A stretch of DNA of 64,000 nt from the NCBI GenBank assembly GCA_026724425.1, contig JAIUCV010000001.1, positions 22,319,802-22,383,801 on the forward strand. Direction: 5' to 3'. The position numbers and the translations under genes are program-made. This DNA is from Erythrophleum ivorense (taxonomy: Eukaryota > Streptophyta > Magnoliopsida > Fabales > Fabaceae). The notes below the pieces were generated by a model. It did not search any database. It was not told the DNA's origin and saw only the letters and a program-made list of their open reading frames with translations. Below, one piece after another: positions 46,738 through 59,260 of this stretch; position 1 is the stretch's first letter; each line of letters starts with the position of its first letter.

Positions 46738-48111
46738 TGTTGGTGATTGTGCCCTGAGCCAATTATTGTATTGCAAACATTGTACTTTATTAAGAAATAA
46801 GAGTTTTCTTTTACTACATTATTATATTTTTGTATGTTCTATATAATAATATCATTGGATAAATCATATTGATTATCCTAAATATCCCTAGTCGATCATC
46901 ATTATAGGAATGATGATGAACTAAGACTAGTATGATTTTGATTGATGATTATGTGTTAATCATGTATATAGATACGAATCAAAATCATAGGCACTCGTTA
47001 GGAAACAAGATGCTGGATCGACCCGCTATAAAATAGCTATATGGATTAAGTCATAAGTGTATCTCATATATAACCGTGTCTCTGAGCCCTTAGACTTAAG
47101 ATCACAATAGTTTCTAACATGAAAAAAATACTATTTTTGACATAGTCAAAAGTCATCTTTAACCAGGTGATCATAAAGGCTATGATCGGGTATAGTGGAA
47201 TCCATGTAGAGGAAGATGAGTGGTCAAAATAGGATTTGTCCCTCTGATTAATAGAGAGATATCTCTGGGCCCCTCAATGAGTGAGACTAATAAATACATG
47301 GCTGTGCTCGAATGGAAGTGTTTCCATTTGTACTGTCATTCTGCACGTAGATCAAAAAAGCAATGATCAAGTAAGATAAGGATGACGTTTCCATGCCTCA
47401 TACTTCATCTAGATATCATGTAACAAAAGGGATGTGATAGGATTATATAACAGGTTATATCGGATCACCGATCCTTATATGATTTGGATAGTCACAATGT
47501 CTTGTTAGAGGCTGCTTGTGACTTGTGGGTCAAATAGTGTCATTAGCCCACTGCCAACATCATATGGGTCTATAGGGTCACACATAAGAACAAGTCAACT
47601 CGAGATAGAATGTCTAAATTCTTTGAATATGAAATTGCACCTAGATTCTATGAATGTCACGTTCAATTTTAAGGTGGAAGAATTTTATAAATAAATATAA
47701 ATAATATATATATAATTTGTAAAATTCAAAAAATATATATATTTATATTTCAAAAATATATATATCATTTAATTAATTTAAATCAATTAGTTTTAAATTC
47801 AAATCTATATGATAGATTTAAATTTAACCTAATATGATAATTTAAATTTAATTTATGAGATAAATTAAATTTGAATTTAGTTCTAGATTTAGATTAAATA
47901 ATTAGTTAAATTTAATCTATTAGATAGACTTAAATTTAAACTAATCTATTTAATTCAAATTTGATTTGATTTAAAATAATATATTTTAAATTAATCAAAC
48001 ATATCTGAAACCTTAATGTGATATCTCATAATAAAAAAGGAGGAGTCTTGAGTTTCCTAAAATAACAAAAAACCTAGAGAGAGAAAGTATATGGACACTG
48101 TACGGCTGCCT

Positions 48112-48148
<37 letters not shown>

Positions 48149-48392
48149 GAGGAGAACATCTTCTCTACCAAGAATGTGTATGGACATTGGTAAGAGGCGC
48201 TAGCATGCCGTTCGAGTTGAGCATCCGTTCATGAGGATACCGATAGAGGGAGCAGATTTGTAAATCAATTCCTAAGATCCGACAGAAAAAGGTAAAAATT
48301 TCTAGATCTACTCGATTTAAACAACATTGATGGATCCATGGGAAGAGATTCGAGATTTTAATTTTTCATTACGTGTCCCTAAATTCCCAACA
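46738..48392 (+). repeat. 5' LTR of Copia-3 (1,655 bp)
   Basis: Begins TGTTGGTGATTGTGCCC and ends ATTCCCAACA. It contains a (GA)n microsatellite at about 48114-48147 and about one and a half copies of the AT-rich unit that is expanded in the Copia-1 3' LTR. Confidence 0.93.
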
Positions 48393-50184
48393 GTGGTATC
48401 AGAGCCACGTCAATAATTGTTTAAATTGAGTTTTCTGTGAAGTTCCATGAATTTTTCCTTTGTTATGACTTCGCATAACCTATATGTGATGCAATATGTT
48501 GTAATGTGATATAAGTATGCGAACTTAGGGCTCACATGATTAATTTTGAATCTGGCGTTCATATATGTGTTGTATGATAATTGGGTTTGAATATGTTTGA
48601 GACCTATGGATGATCAAATCGATTTTAAATTTGATTTCATATAAGTGATATTTGAACCCTTCAATTCAGTATTATGTGTGACATATGTGTACAAATTACA
48701 AAGAGGTTTGAACTTGATTTGGAATCTGATTCTAAATCTGTTCAATTCGGACTCTAAATTGTTCAATTTGAATTGTTTACAAATTTGTTTAACAAGTCTG
48801 CTCATGTTTTTGTATATAACATGTTAATTTGTATATGTATATATATGTTGCGAACATGCTTTCCTCACATGAACGAACAAATCAATATTCGTATATGTAT
48901 TCAATTTGCATATGATGAATAAACTAGACACATTGATAAGATTATTTGAATATGTGATGCATGTTTGATGGATTCTGTGATTTACAAGTTTAACAATATA
49001 TGTTATATATGATACATGCTCAACGGATATATTTAAATCTGTAATGTATGTGATACATGGGTTTTGATGAATCTATCGTGTATGTATGTGATATGCAGTT
49101 TTAACGGATAGAATTTTGAATATGTTATATGCACATTGTTTGATTATGTGATATAGATTGATTTGAATATGTGTATATGAAACGTGTTTGGTGGATGGAT
49201 TTTTTCAATATGATTGATAGATCCTCAGGGTTTTTCTCAAGGCAGCGGCTCATTCAAAAGAGTCAAAAATTCAAAATTTGAATTAGATGGTGAGACTATC
49301 ATGCTATCTAATCCTAGCGCAACCTAATCTGATTTAACACTAAGATCATAATGCTTACAAGCTTTCTTATGAGATGAGATGTTTGTAACTTTATATATGA
49401 ATTGTGTTTGTTTGAATTGGATGGGTATGGTGCATAATATGGCCCTAGGTTTTATGGTTTACAATTTTTAAATATGGTTTGTGTGTCGTGCCTCTTTCTA
49501 TTTATTATGGATGTACATTCTCTTCTCATCTCACTCCCCTCAAATGTTCAATTGAGGTTTCTCTTTGTAGTTTTATATCTTAGAAGAATCCTCTCATTGG
49601 CTTGGAAGGAGATAGGTTAGATGGGGCCATATTGTGACACATTTATTTTATACGTCATGATGAGATCATATGTATGTATGAGATGCTATCATAGTATATT
49701 ATCATGCGATGATTAAATATTTGAATCACAATGAAATAATAACAATAAAGTCCCTCAAATCAAATTTTAAGTTAATATGCCACCTATTTATGAACACCTG
49801 TCAAGATTTTGATCGCTTAAGTGTATATCCATCAAAGTGGATACACTTAGGTTATCTTAGTGAGGCAGCTTGGGTAATGGTGATACTCATAAGGTTCATA
49901 ATAGTTTGACTTAATTGGGACTATCAAAATAGTTTTGGATCTCAAAGCATTAGATGGGGTTAAACATGCCAGATCATATGATGATGGAATCCCATAAAGA
50001 TCTAAGAGTTACATGTGATATAATTGGTAAATAAGTTACTTACCTAAATAACTTAATTTTAAACATCTTGACAAATTGAACTTACAATTGAGTGAAATAT
50101 GGGTCTTAACCTACTAAATTAAATTGAAGGTTAATTTTTAGTAGAAAATTATTAACTTGACTTTGCATATTTTGTTATGGAAAA
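48393..50184 (+). other. Primer site and leader of Copia-3
   Basis: TGGTATCAGAGCC at 48394-48406 is a perfect match to the usual initiator-Met-tRNA primer complement. The leader is longer than in Copia-1 (about 1.8 against 1.2 kb); the extra part lies near 48500-49230 and is rich in GATATATG- and TTGAATATGTG-like blocks. No coding frame. Confidence 0.85.
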
Positions 50185-51187
50185 ATGTCAACAAATAATT
50201 CTGCTACACTATCATTGCGATCTATCCTTGAGAAGGACAAACTCAATGGGATCAACTTTCTTGACTGGTTTAGGAACTTAAGTTCTCAAGTAGAAGAGAA
50301 AGTCATATGTCCTAGATTAACCCATGCCTAAGGAGCCTACAACTAATGCTCCAAGAGCCCAACAGGATGCCCCCACTAAGCATCTTAATGACTTTGTGGA
50401 TGTAACATACTTAATGCTAGCCACCATGATCCCAGAACTTCAGAGAGATCTGGAACACATGGAGGCTTATGAGATGATTGTGCATCTCGAGGAAATGTTC
50501 CAGCAACAGGCAAGGCAAGAAAGGTATGAAACTACGAAGGCCTTACATTCTTGCAAAATGACTGAAGGTGCATCAGTTAGTGCTCATGTCTTAAAGATGA
50601 AAGGCTACATTGATCACCTTGAAAGGCTCGAATTTCCCATGAGCCAAGAGTTAGCTATAGATTTGATCTTAAACTCACTCCCAAAAAGTTATGACCAGTT
50701 CGTCATGAACTATAATATGAACAACATGAAGAAATCAATTTCTGAATTGCATTCGATGCTTAAAACTGCTGAGCAAAATATCAAGAAAAAGCCAAGCACT
50801 GTTTTAATGGTTAAGAAAGGAAAAGGAATGAAAAAGAAAGGCAAAAGCAAGGGAAAGGGAAAAGACCTGGACAACAAGTCCAAAGGCCAAAACAAGCCCA
50901 AGCCTAAACCCAAGCTTGATGCCAAAAAGGCAAAGCTGCCCAAGGAAGGACTTTATTTCTTTTGCAATGAGCCTGGTCATTGGAAAAGAAATTGCAAGCT
51001 CTACTTAGAAGATCTAAAGAATAAGAAGAATAGCAAGGCTATTACTTCAGGTATTTATGTTATAAAAATTAATCTTTCTACTTCTTCTACATGGGTATTT
51101 GATATTGCATGTGGAACTCACATTTGTATAAGTGTACAGGGCCTTAAAAGGAGTAGGAAGCTGAAAAATGGCAAAATAGACCTATAA
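50185..51187 (+). pseudogene. Copia-3 gag and start of protease
   Basis: The ATG at 50185 gives MSTNNSATLSLRSIL. A small frame change and a stop near 50280-50320 break the N-terminal part; a clean 287-codon frame then runs 50324-51187. It has YEMIVHLEEMFQQQARQE, MNNMKKSISELHSMLKTAEQ, a long lysine-rich tail and the zinc knuckle at 50954-50995, where the first cysteine is now tyrosine (Y-F-F-C...H...C). The protease start reads WVFDIACGTHIC, with the D-T-G motif altered to D-I-A. The better-preserved gag of the two Angela-like copies. Confidence 0.9.
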
Positions 51188-52093
51188 GTTAGAAATAGAG
51201 CAAGAGTTGCTGCTTTAGCTGTAGGCACTTATAAATTAGTTTTGCCGAATGGGCTTTTGTTTATTTTGAACAATTGCTATTATATTTCTATATTGAGTAG
51301 AAACATTGTTTCACTTTCTTATTTAGATAAGGAAGGTTTTATTTCAATTATTGGGAATAATAAATGTTCTATTTATTTTAATGACATCTTTTATGCGGAT
51401 GGTGATTTGCATAGTGGTCATTATTACTTGAACCTTGAAATTTCCAATAATGAAAATATCTATAACGTAACTACCAAGAGGATCAAGTCAAACGATTTGA
51501 GTCTGACCTACCTATGGCACTATCGTCTGGGCCATATAAATGAGAAATGCATTTCAAAGCTCCATCTAGATGGACTACTCAACTCATTTGATTTTGAATC
51601 ATTTAACACCTGCGAATCTTATTTATTAGGAAAGATGACTAAGACACCTTTTACTGGGCATAGTGAGAGGGCCACTGACCTATTGGGCTTAATACATACC
51701 GATGTATGTGGTCCACTAAGTACCGCTGCCAAAGGTGGTCACTTGTACTTTAGTACTTTTATAGATGACTATAGTAGATATGGATATATCTATTTAATGA
51801 GACACAAATCTAAATCTTTTGAAATGTTCAAAACCTTCAAAAATGAGGTACAAAATCAGCTTGGCAAATCTATTAAAACACTTTGATCTGATCGAGGTAG
51901 CGAATATTTTAGCCAAGAATTTATTGTCTAGAAATTGTGGAATTGTCTCACAATTGACACCACCAGGAACACCATAATGAACAGTGTTTCTGAACAAAGG
52001 AATCAAACCCTATTAGATATGATTTGATCTATGATGAGTCAAACAGATCTTCTACCACCCTTTTTGAGCTATGCATTAAAAATAGTTACGTTC
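51188..52093 (+). pseudogene. Copia-3 pol: protease end and integrase, left of Gypsy-2
   Basis: A clean frame at 51242-51886 covers the protease tail, GAG-pre-integrase (WHYRLGHINEKCISKLH) and the first part of the integrase core with the first catalytic Asp kept (HTDVCGPL, codon 51701-51703). A TGA follows after KSIKTL. The second Asp (SDRGSEY) and the Glu (SEQRNQTLLDM) can be read in broken frames up to 52093, where Gypsy-2 interrupts. Confidence 0.9.
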
Positions 52094-54835
52094 TGTAATA
52101 ACCAAAAAATTGTTGAAATTTCTGAAATTTTGAAAATTTTCTAAATTTGCTTGCTATAGCGAGAAATGGATTAGCTATAGTGAATGCACCAATTCATTAT
52201 AGAGAGAATGCTTTTAGCTATAGCGAGTTCGGGCATCCCATACAAAAACTAGAGGGTTCCTCACAATAGCACATGCCATAGCGAGAATAGGGGTCTAGAA
52301 CTGATACGTGCTCGCCGTAGCAAGGGTTATTCTTTGCTATAGCGAGGGATAGTTCAGAAAAGCATGAAAAAAGAGAATTTTACTTCTTAAAGAGTCCAAA
52401 TCCTTTCCTCTTCTTTTAACCAACCTAAGCTTCATCTAAAACAGAGAAAAAGGCTTGAGAGAGAGAGAGAGAAACCAAGAGAAGTTAAGAGAGAATGACG
52501 AAAACTAAGGAAGAAAGGTAAGAACCTTTAAAGATCTTTATGCTTTTTCTTCTTGATTTTATTATCCTTCTTCTAAGTTTCCTTTCCATGCATGATTGAG
52601 TAAGATAGCTCTGTTTTGACCTAGAATGAGCAAAAAACCCTTGAATTAAAGTGCGATAAGTTGAGAAATACAAAGAAAGTAGAAGAAGAGTTAATGAAAT
52701 TAAAGAGGGAGAAAACTAGGGGTTCTTATAAACTTTGTAGGGTTTGCTTTGATGAAGAACCCCCTAACTTTGTGAGTGTTGATTTGAGTTATGAGAGAGT
52801 AATTGCATGCTATTTGTTATATCTAGGCTCAAGAGAAGCAGCTCCATCTAGTTGTGATTGTGAAATCAAGAAGGGAGAAGAGAAATTGAAAGGGAAGGCT
52901 TGTGTTGGCTTGTAAGGTAGCTTTCCACTCTTTCTTATTGCATTCTTGGATGTGTAATAGTCATTATATGCTTGTGTATATGCTTGTATTATGAGACATA
53001 CTATTTGATATTGCCTTGATGGATTGGTACCAATACATTTATGTTTTGGGTTGTGAAAATTGCTCGGGTGAGGTAGTGCCAAAAGTCCCTTGTAATGGGT
53101 GAGGTAAAGCCAAAAGTCCCTAAGGATGGGTGAGACAAGGCCAAAAGTCTCAACTGAGTGAAACTAAGTTAAAAGCCCCTAAACCAAGGGTGAGGCTATC
53201 CAAAAGTCTCTAAAATCGGGTGAGGCTAAATCAAAAGTCCCTAGAGCTTATTCTTAGCATTAATATGATATTCATGACATGTAAATCATGTGTTGTATGA
53301 TTATGAATAGTTAGATGCCTACTTGCATGCTTTAACTTGTTTATATGCCTTGATTTCTTCCTTGAATGAGTGTATGAGCTATTGAGATTCCATGAATCTC
53401 ACTCCCTTCCTTCTCCCATCTTAACATGTTAGGTGGAGTTTAAGAAGATCAAAGTGCAAACCAAGAAGCCTAGTTGAGCATATTTAAGCAATTGTATAGT
53501 TTGTTTTAGTTCTTTTGATGTAAAGAGGTGCCATAATGAATATGTACCTATTATTTTTGAGATGTAAATATTTGAACAAGTGTAAATGTATGTATAAATG
53601 ATGTGTAAACCATGTATAGAGCCAAAGCAATGGAGAAATGAGATTTGGCCTTTTGGTGGCTTGTATGTAGTAGTGTATTTTTTCCTGTAATATAGTGAGT
53701 TTGAAATGTATGATAATTTGGACCACTTGGGCATTTCATATATACTATGTTTATGCTTTAAAACTTTCCTAAGAGGTGCTAGAGCATGTAAGAGGCTATT
53801 TACTCCCATTTTGAATCATTTATGGTGTTAAAACTATCAAATTTGTGAGCTTTATCAAAGTATGACCAAATGAGCTCTTCTTGATATGAAATTTGGCATG
53901 CATCTAGAACTTGTTGAGAGCTTCTTGGAAAGTTAAAGTGGGTAATATTTGGAGGTCTAGGGAATATTTGACGAATTTTTGAAATTAAAAAATTTTGATG
54001 ATTTTGGTTAGTGCACTGTTACTATAGGTCTGAAAATGAATCTATATCATTCATAGACCAAATGATGTCCAATTGTCGTGAAATTTTATAGAGATAAAAA
54101 AGACATCCACAGTGACCTATAACAATTAGAAGCACCTCAATCAGATGTCTGTAAAGGGAGAAATAACTTTCTGAAATTCTGTGTCAGCATCAGGGAAGCC
54201 ATCCGATCTTCATTATTGTTCCATCAGTTTTCGAGATCCAAAGACTACTTAAATTATCTAAACATATTTTTTTCCTCTAGTTAACATTTGTATCTTTCTA
54301 AATTGGTATAGTTTTCCTAGATTTTATGTTTGTGGAATTAGTTATGAATTTTTGAAATTCATGACAGCAAGCTGCATTAGTACTAGGGACAGCCGGACCT
54401 CTATCTCTTTTTTGATATAAAAAATGGTCTAAACACTGAGATTATAGTTTGAAATTATTTTTATGTAAAGATAACATCTAGATCTTTCCAAAAAGATATG
54501 ATTTGCTTAATTCCCATGTTTCTAGAATTAGTTATGATTTTTCAAAATTAGAGCAAAAAATCTAACTTTTGGGCCCATTTGAGAAATTGCACTTTCTTGG
54601 TTTTTGGCTACATATATATGGTTTATGGGTTATTTGAGGCTATGTATGAGTCATATGAATAGATTTTGTGTAGAGGATGTGATTAATGGGTTCACAAGAC
54701 TAACGGGACAAAGTATGACCAGTTAAACCTTGACTTAAAGTAGTAAAATGCCACGGTTTGCTCTTTTTCTTTAAGAATCATATGGAATCAAGCTTAAGTA
54801 ATAGATAATCATGGTTAACACATTATGGTGTTATA
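52094..54835 (+). repeat. 5' LTR of Gypsy-2 (2,742 bp)
   Basis: Begins TGTAATAACC and ends GGTGTTATA (CA decayed to TA). The conserved hairpin is at 53384-53400 (GAGATTC-CAT-GAATCTC). Confidence 0.93.
52151..52346. repeat. CTCGCTATAGCGAG-type palindrome array in the Gypsy-2 5' LTR
   Basis: About eight copies, some degenerate: near 52151, 52172, 52192, 52215, 52260, 52274, 52310 and 52333. Most are of the GCTATAGCGAG type. The 3' LTR has its own diverged set at 59319-59512. Confidence 0.85.
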
Positions 54836-54839
54836 TTTT

Positions 54840-54850
54840 TGGTATCAAAG
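54840..54850 (+). other. Primer binding site of Gypsy-2
   Basis: TGGTATCAAAG, a one-base variant of the Met-tRNA complement, four bases after the LTR end. The decayed leader continues to the gag start at 55004. Confidence 0.8.
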
Positions 54851-55003
54851 TAAAGGTTCAGGCACTTTTGCTGGGTGTTGGGCTTTTGAATGATGTGATT
54901 TGTTTGTGTTTGGTGTGAATTGCCATGGAAGTGGTAGCATACATATGTATATATGCTTGAAATACAATTGTGAACTGAAGGTTTCTACTTCCTTACAAAT
55001 AAG

Positions 55004-56154
55004 ATGGTTGAGACTAGATGAGGCAAAGGTAGAGGCAAGCCACCCAAGGCTTAGAGAGCTAAGCCAAAGGTTCCGGTTGGGCCTGAGGATCCTCTGCAGA
55101 CCATCATGAAGAGGCTTGATCGGTATAAGGCCATGATGAGCCAGCACCAGGAGATGTCGGAACAGTAGAGGTATATTGCCCAGCAACAACATGATATGAT
55201 CATGCATTTGCAAGATACCCTGGCCAAGCAAGAAGAACCAAGAGAGAAGCCCCTGTACCTCAGTCATCCACGTCTAGCATTCCACCTACACCTCTCAAGG
55301 AGCCTGTTACTACTCAGACCCATACACCTATCCAGAAACTGTTAAAGCAGTTTTGGCAGAATAGTCCACCCTCATTTAATGGGGAATTGGATGTGGATAA
55401 GGTAGAGGCTTGGGTTATGAAGTTAGAAAAAATATTCTCCCTAATGGACTGTACCACAAAGCAGAAAGCTCAGCTAGCCATTTTCATGCTACAGAAGGAA
55501 GCTGATAGATGGTGGCATAGCACAAAACCCCAGATTGAGACCAAGAACATACTGATCACTTAAGAAAGCTTCTTGGTCAAGTTTTATGAGAAATATTTTC
55601 CTAGTTCAGTGAGGAAGAAGAAAAAAATAGAATTTATGAGTTTAAGATAGATGGATGAGATAACTGTAGACCAATATGTGGCCAAGTTCATTAAGTTATC
55701 TCCGTATTCCTCTTACCTCCAGAGGTATGATGATGAACCCTGGAGATGTGAGCAGTTTGAGACTAGGTTGAAGCCCCTGATTAGCGACAGAGTTACTCCA
55801 CAGTGGATCAGGAAGTTTAATACTCTTGTGGAGGTCAGCAGGGTGATTGAGAATAACTTGTGAGCTATCATGCCTGCTGCAGCTACAACTAGTTAGACGG
55901 GAGCCTTGAAATTAAAAATACTAAGACCAAAAAAGGGTTCTAGCATGACACCTAATACTAAGAGGAGAGGCAAGGGGCCATAGAATCAAAGGCCACAGTG
56001 GGCAAGCCAATGCCACCTCCTTGGAGCCAGTCATCTTTCCAACAGTCTTCGGTGACATGTTTTAAATGTGGGAAGCTAGGGCACATTACTAGGAATTATC
56101 CCCAAATATATACAACACCTCCTCCTAAGTCGCAGACCCAAGGCCGAGTATTCG
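55004..56154 (+). pseudogene. Gypsy-2 gag
   Basis: The start ATG at 55004 (MVETR) is followed within one codon by a TGA, and more stops follow. The gag core is readable: FNGELDVDKVEAWVMKLEK, then ADRWWHSTKP, FYEKYFPSSVRKKKK and VDQYVAKFIKLSPYSSYL (clean from 55651 to 55863). The single zinc knuckle at 56058-56099 keeps C, C and H, but its last cysteine is tyrosine. Gag is not translatable as one protein. Confidence 0.88.
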
Positions 56155-57620
56155 CCCTCACTCATCGAACCATTTCCCTACCTGCTTGTGGGATCATACC
56201 TAGGGTAGGAGCTGAGTTATCCTTTGTGACTACTACCCAGGTTCCCAGTCTTTTTCTCTATTCAGGCTGAGGTAGAAGAAAAGATAGAAGAGATCCTAGC
56301 TGTCAGGGAATTCTCAGAGGTTTTCCCTAAGAAGTTTGGCTTTAATGGTCTACCCTCTAAGAGAGAGCTAGAGTTCCCTATAGACATAGTGCCTGGGGCT
56401 GGACTAATGTCCAAGGCTCCTTATAGGATGACTCCCGCCGAACTCGCTGAGTTAAAAAATAGATAAAGGAATTGTTAGAGAAAGGGTTTATCCACCCTAA
56501 TTTTTCACCTTGAGGAGCTCCGGTGTTATTTGTGAGAAAGAAGGATGGTAGCTTGCGGTTATATATAGATTACAAAGAGATGAATAAAGTTACTATCAAG
56601 AATAAATATCCTCTCCTTAGAATTGATGACTTGTTAGATCAGTTGGGTGGGGCATCTGTGTTTTTCAAGATAGATCTTAGATATGGGCACTATAAGTTCC
56701 TTGTGATGTCATTCAGGCTGACGAATGCACCCGTTGTGTTTATGGATTACATGAACAAGGTATTCAGACCATATTTAGATCAGTTTGTGGTGGTCTTCAT
56801 TGATTATATTCTAGTGTACTCCAAATCCTTTGAAGAGCATGAGAGACATTTAAAATTAGTCTTAAAGACCTTGAGAGAGAAAAGGTTGTATGCCAAACTT
56901 AGTAAATGTGAGTTTTGGCTGACCGAGGGGAGATTCTTAGGTCATGTGATCTCATGAGACAAGGTCGCGGTTGATCCCTATAAAGTTGATGCTGTGTTAT
57001 AGTGGGATAGACCTAGAATGATCACTGAGGTTAGGAGTTTCCTAGGTTTAGGAGGGTACTATCGACGGTTTATTTAGGGTTTTTCTCAGATAGCCTTACC
57101 ACTGACGAGGTTAACTAGGAAAGAGATACCTTTCGTGTAGGATAATAAATGTAAGAGGAGTTTCCAGGAGTTGAAACTCTGTTTGACCATTGCCCCTGTA
57201 CTAATTATTCCTGACCCTAGTGAACCATTTGTGGTTTATTGTGATGCCTCGAGCAAAGGGTTAGGATGTGTGTTGATGCAGTAGGGTAGAGTAGTGGCAT
57301 ATGCCTCAAGGTAGTTGAGGCCTCATGAGGAAAATTATTCCACACATGACCTAGAGTTAGCCACCGTAGTATTTGCTCTTAAAATCTGGAGACACTATCT
57401 GTATAATGCTACCATAGAGATTTATAGTGACCACAAGAGTCTGAAATACCTATTTGACCAAAAGGAACTAAATATGAGACAGAAGAGATGGATGGAGTTC
57501 TTGAAAGACTATGATTATGTGTTAAAATATTATCCGAGCAAGGCCAATGTGGTGGTGAATACCCTGACTAAGAAATCCATCCATGTAGCCCATATGATAA
57601 TTAGGGAGTAAGAGCTCCTA
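56155..57620 (+). pseudogene. Gypsy-2 RT and RNase H, protease deleted
   Basis: Right after the gag tail the reading jumps from QTQGRVFALTHR to SLPACGII. Compared with Gypsy-1 about 340 bp are gone, removing the whole protease active site. RT (clean 56523-56957) keeps KKDGSLRLYIDYKEMNK but lacks 21 residues (63 bp) near 56680, where DLR now joins YGHYKF, and its catalytic FIDD has become FIDY (56802-56807). RNase H (57235-57611) keeps YSDHKSLKYL and LELATVVFALKIWRHYLY, while the ADAL site reads VNTL. Stops are scattered throughout. Confidence 0.9.
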
Positions 57621-57849
57621 GAGAAATTCAGAAACATAAACCTCTCTTGTCAGGTGGTATCGGGTAAATTGTATCTGAGTGAAACCCGAATTCAGAATAT
57701 ATTGAGAACCCAAATCTTAGATGCCCAAAGAGAGGATGAGTTCCTGAGATGGATCTAGAATGAGATTTCCCAAGGTAAGACCTTATATTTCAGGGTGTCT
57801 AAGGATGATATGATAGTATACCGAGATAGAATCTGTATACCTAGTTGAA

Positions 57850-59210
57850 ATGAATTGAGAGAAGGCATTTTAGAAGAGGCACATAAGAATAAGTATACTA
57901 TCCACCCAGGTGCCACTAAGATGTATCAGGATTTAAAATAGATTTTCTAGTGGCCAGGGATGAAGATTGAGGTGACAGATTATGTGGCTAGATGCCTAGT
58001 GTGTTAGACGGTAAAAATAGAACATCAAAAACTAGTTGGGTTGTTGCAACCTCTAAATATCCCTAAGTGGAAGTGGGATAGTATAGCCATGGACTTTGTT
58101 ATGGAGTTACTTAGGGCATCCTTTGGACATGATACTATTTGGGTAGTTGTGGATAGATTGACAAAGTCCGCACATTTTTTAGCTATCAGGGCTATTCATA
58201 CACTAGATAGATTAGCCTAGTTGTATATCAAAGAAATAGTGCGACTTCACAGAGTACCTAATAGCATAGTTTCGAATAGAGACCCCAGATTCACATCGAA
58301 CTTTTGAAGGTCATTAGAGCATGCCTTAGGGACCAAGTTGCAGGTTAGTACTACATATCACCCCCAGACAGATAGTCTGACTGAGAAGATTATCCAGACC
58401 TTAAAAGACATATTGAAGGCATGTATGTTAGAAATGAAAGGTAACTGGGATGTGTATTTATTGCTAGCAGAGTTTGCGTATAATAATAGTTACCATTACA
58501 GTATTCATATGGCCTCTTATGAGGCTTTATATGAGAGAAAGTGTAGATCCCCTCTATATTGGGTTAAGCTAGGTGAGAGGAGCATGATAGGACCTAAGAT
58601 TGTGGACCAGACCACCCGACAGATAGAATTGATTAGAAAGAGACTTCTTACGGCCTAAAGTAGGCAAAAAAGCTATGTCGATAAGAGAATGAGGCCGTTA
58701 GAGTTTAAAATAGAAACCATGTGTTCATTCAAGTGTCTCCAATGACGAGAGTAGGTCAGTCAATGAGGGTAAAGAAGCTCAATCCTAGGTATATTGGTCC
58801 ATTTGAAATCCTTGACAAAATTAGACCCGTGGCTTATCAGATAGCCTTACCTTCTAACCTAGCCCAAATCCACAGTGTTTTTCATGTCTCCCAGTTGAAA
58901 AAGTACTTACCAGACCCCTCACATGTCATAGAATATGAGCATGTGCAATTGTAGGAAGATCTTTCCTATGCAGTGAAACTGAATAGAATTGTGGATGCTA
59001 AGCTGAAACAGCTGAGAAGCACATGTGCAATTGTAGGAAGATCTTTCCTATGCAGTGAAACTGAATAGAATTGTGGATGCTAAGCTGAAACAGCTGAGAA
59101 GCAAGAATATTCCTCTGATGAAAGTGGTATGGAAAGACCTGACATCTGAAGAAGCAATCTGAGAATTGGAGAATGAAATGAGGTAAAAATATCTAGAATT
59201 ATTCCTTTGA
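57850..59210 (+). pseudogene. Gypsy-2 integrase and chromodomain-like tail
   Basis: The integrase zinc region (HKNKYTIHPG, then CLVC) and core (AMDFVMELL; SNRDPRFTSNF with the catalytic SD changed to SN; TDSLTEKIIQTLKD with the Glu kept) are readable with several stops. Clean pieces are 58338-58658 and 58721-58954. The tail (VDAKLKQLR, then VWKDLTSEEA) is broken by a perfect 82-bp tandem duplication. Confidence 0.9.
58940..59103 (+). repeat. Perfect 82-bp tandem duplication in the Gypsy-2 pol tail
   Basis: 58940-59021 repeats base for base as 59022-59103. The unit length is not a multiple of three, so it shifts the frame. Identity inside such a decayed element means it arose late. Confidence 0.95.
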
Positions 59211-59221
59211 GGTATGTATTT

Positions 59222-59260
59222 AAATTTCGAGGACGAAATTTCTTTTAAGGAGGGTAAAAA
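59222..59260 (+). other. Hairpin plus polypurine tract of Gypsy-2
   Basis: AAATTTCG, loop AGGA, CGAAATTT (59222-59241), then TTAAGGAGGGTAAAAA up to the LTR start. Stem identical to Gypsy-1, loop one base different. Confidence 0.9.

Noticed and set aside
53429..53809. Overlapping minus-strand frames up to 126 codons
   Set aside because: All lie in the Gypsy-2 5' LTR in AT-rich DNA, give hydrophobic low-complexity peptides and match no family.
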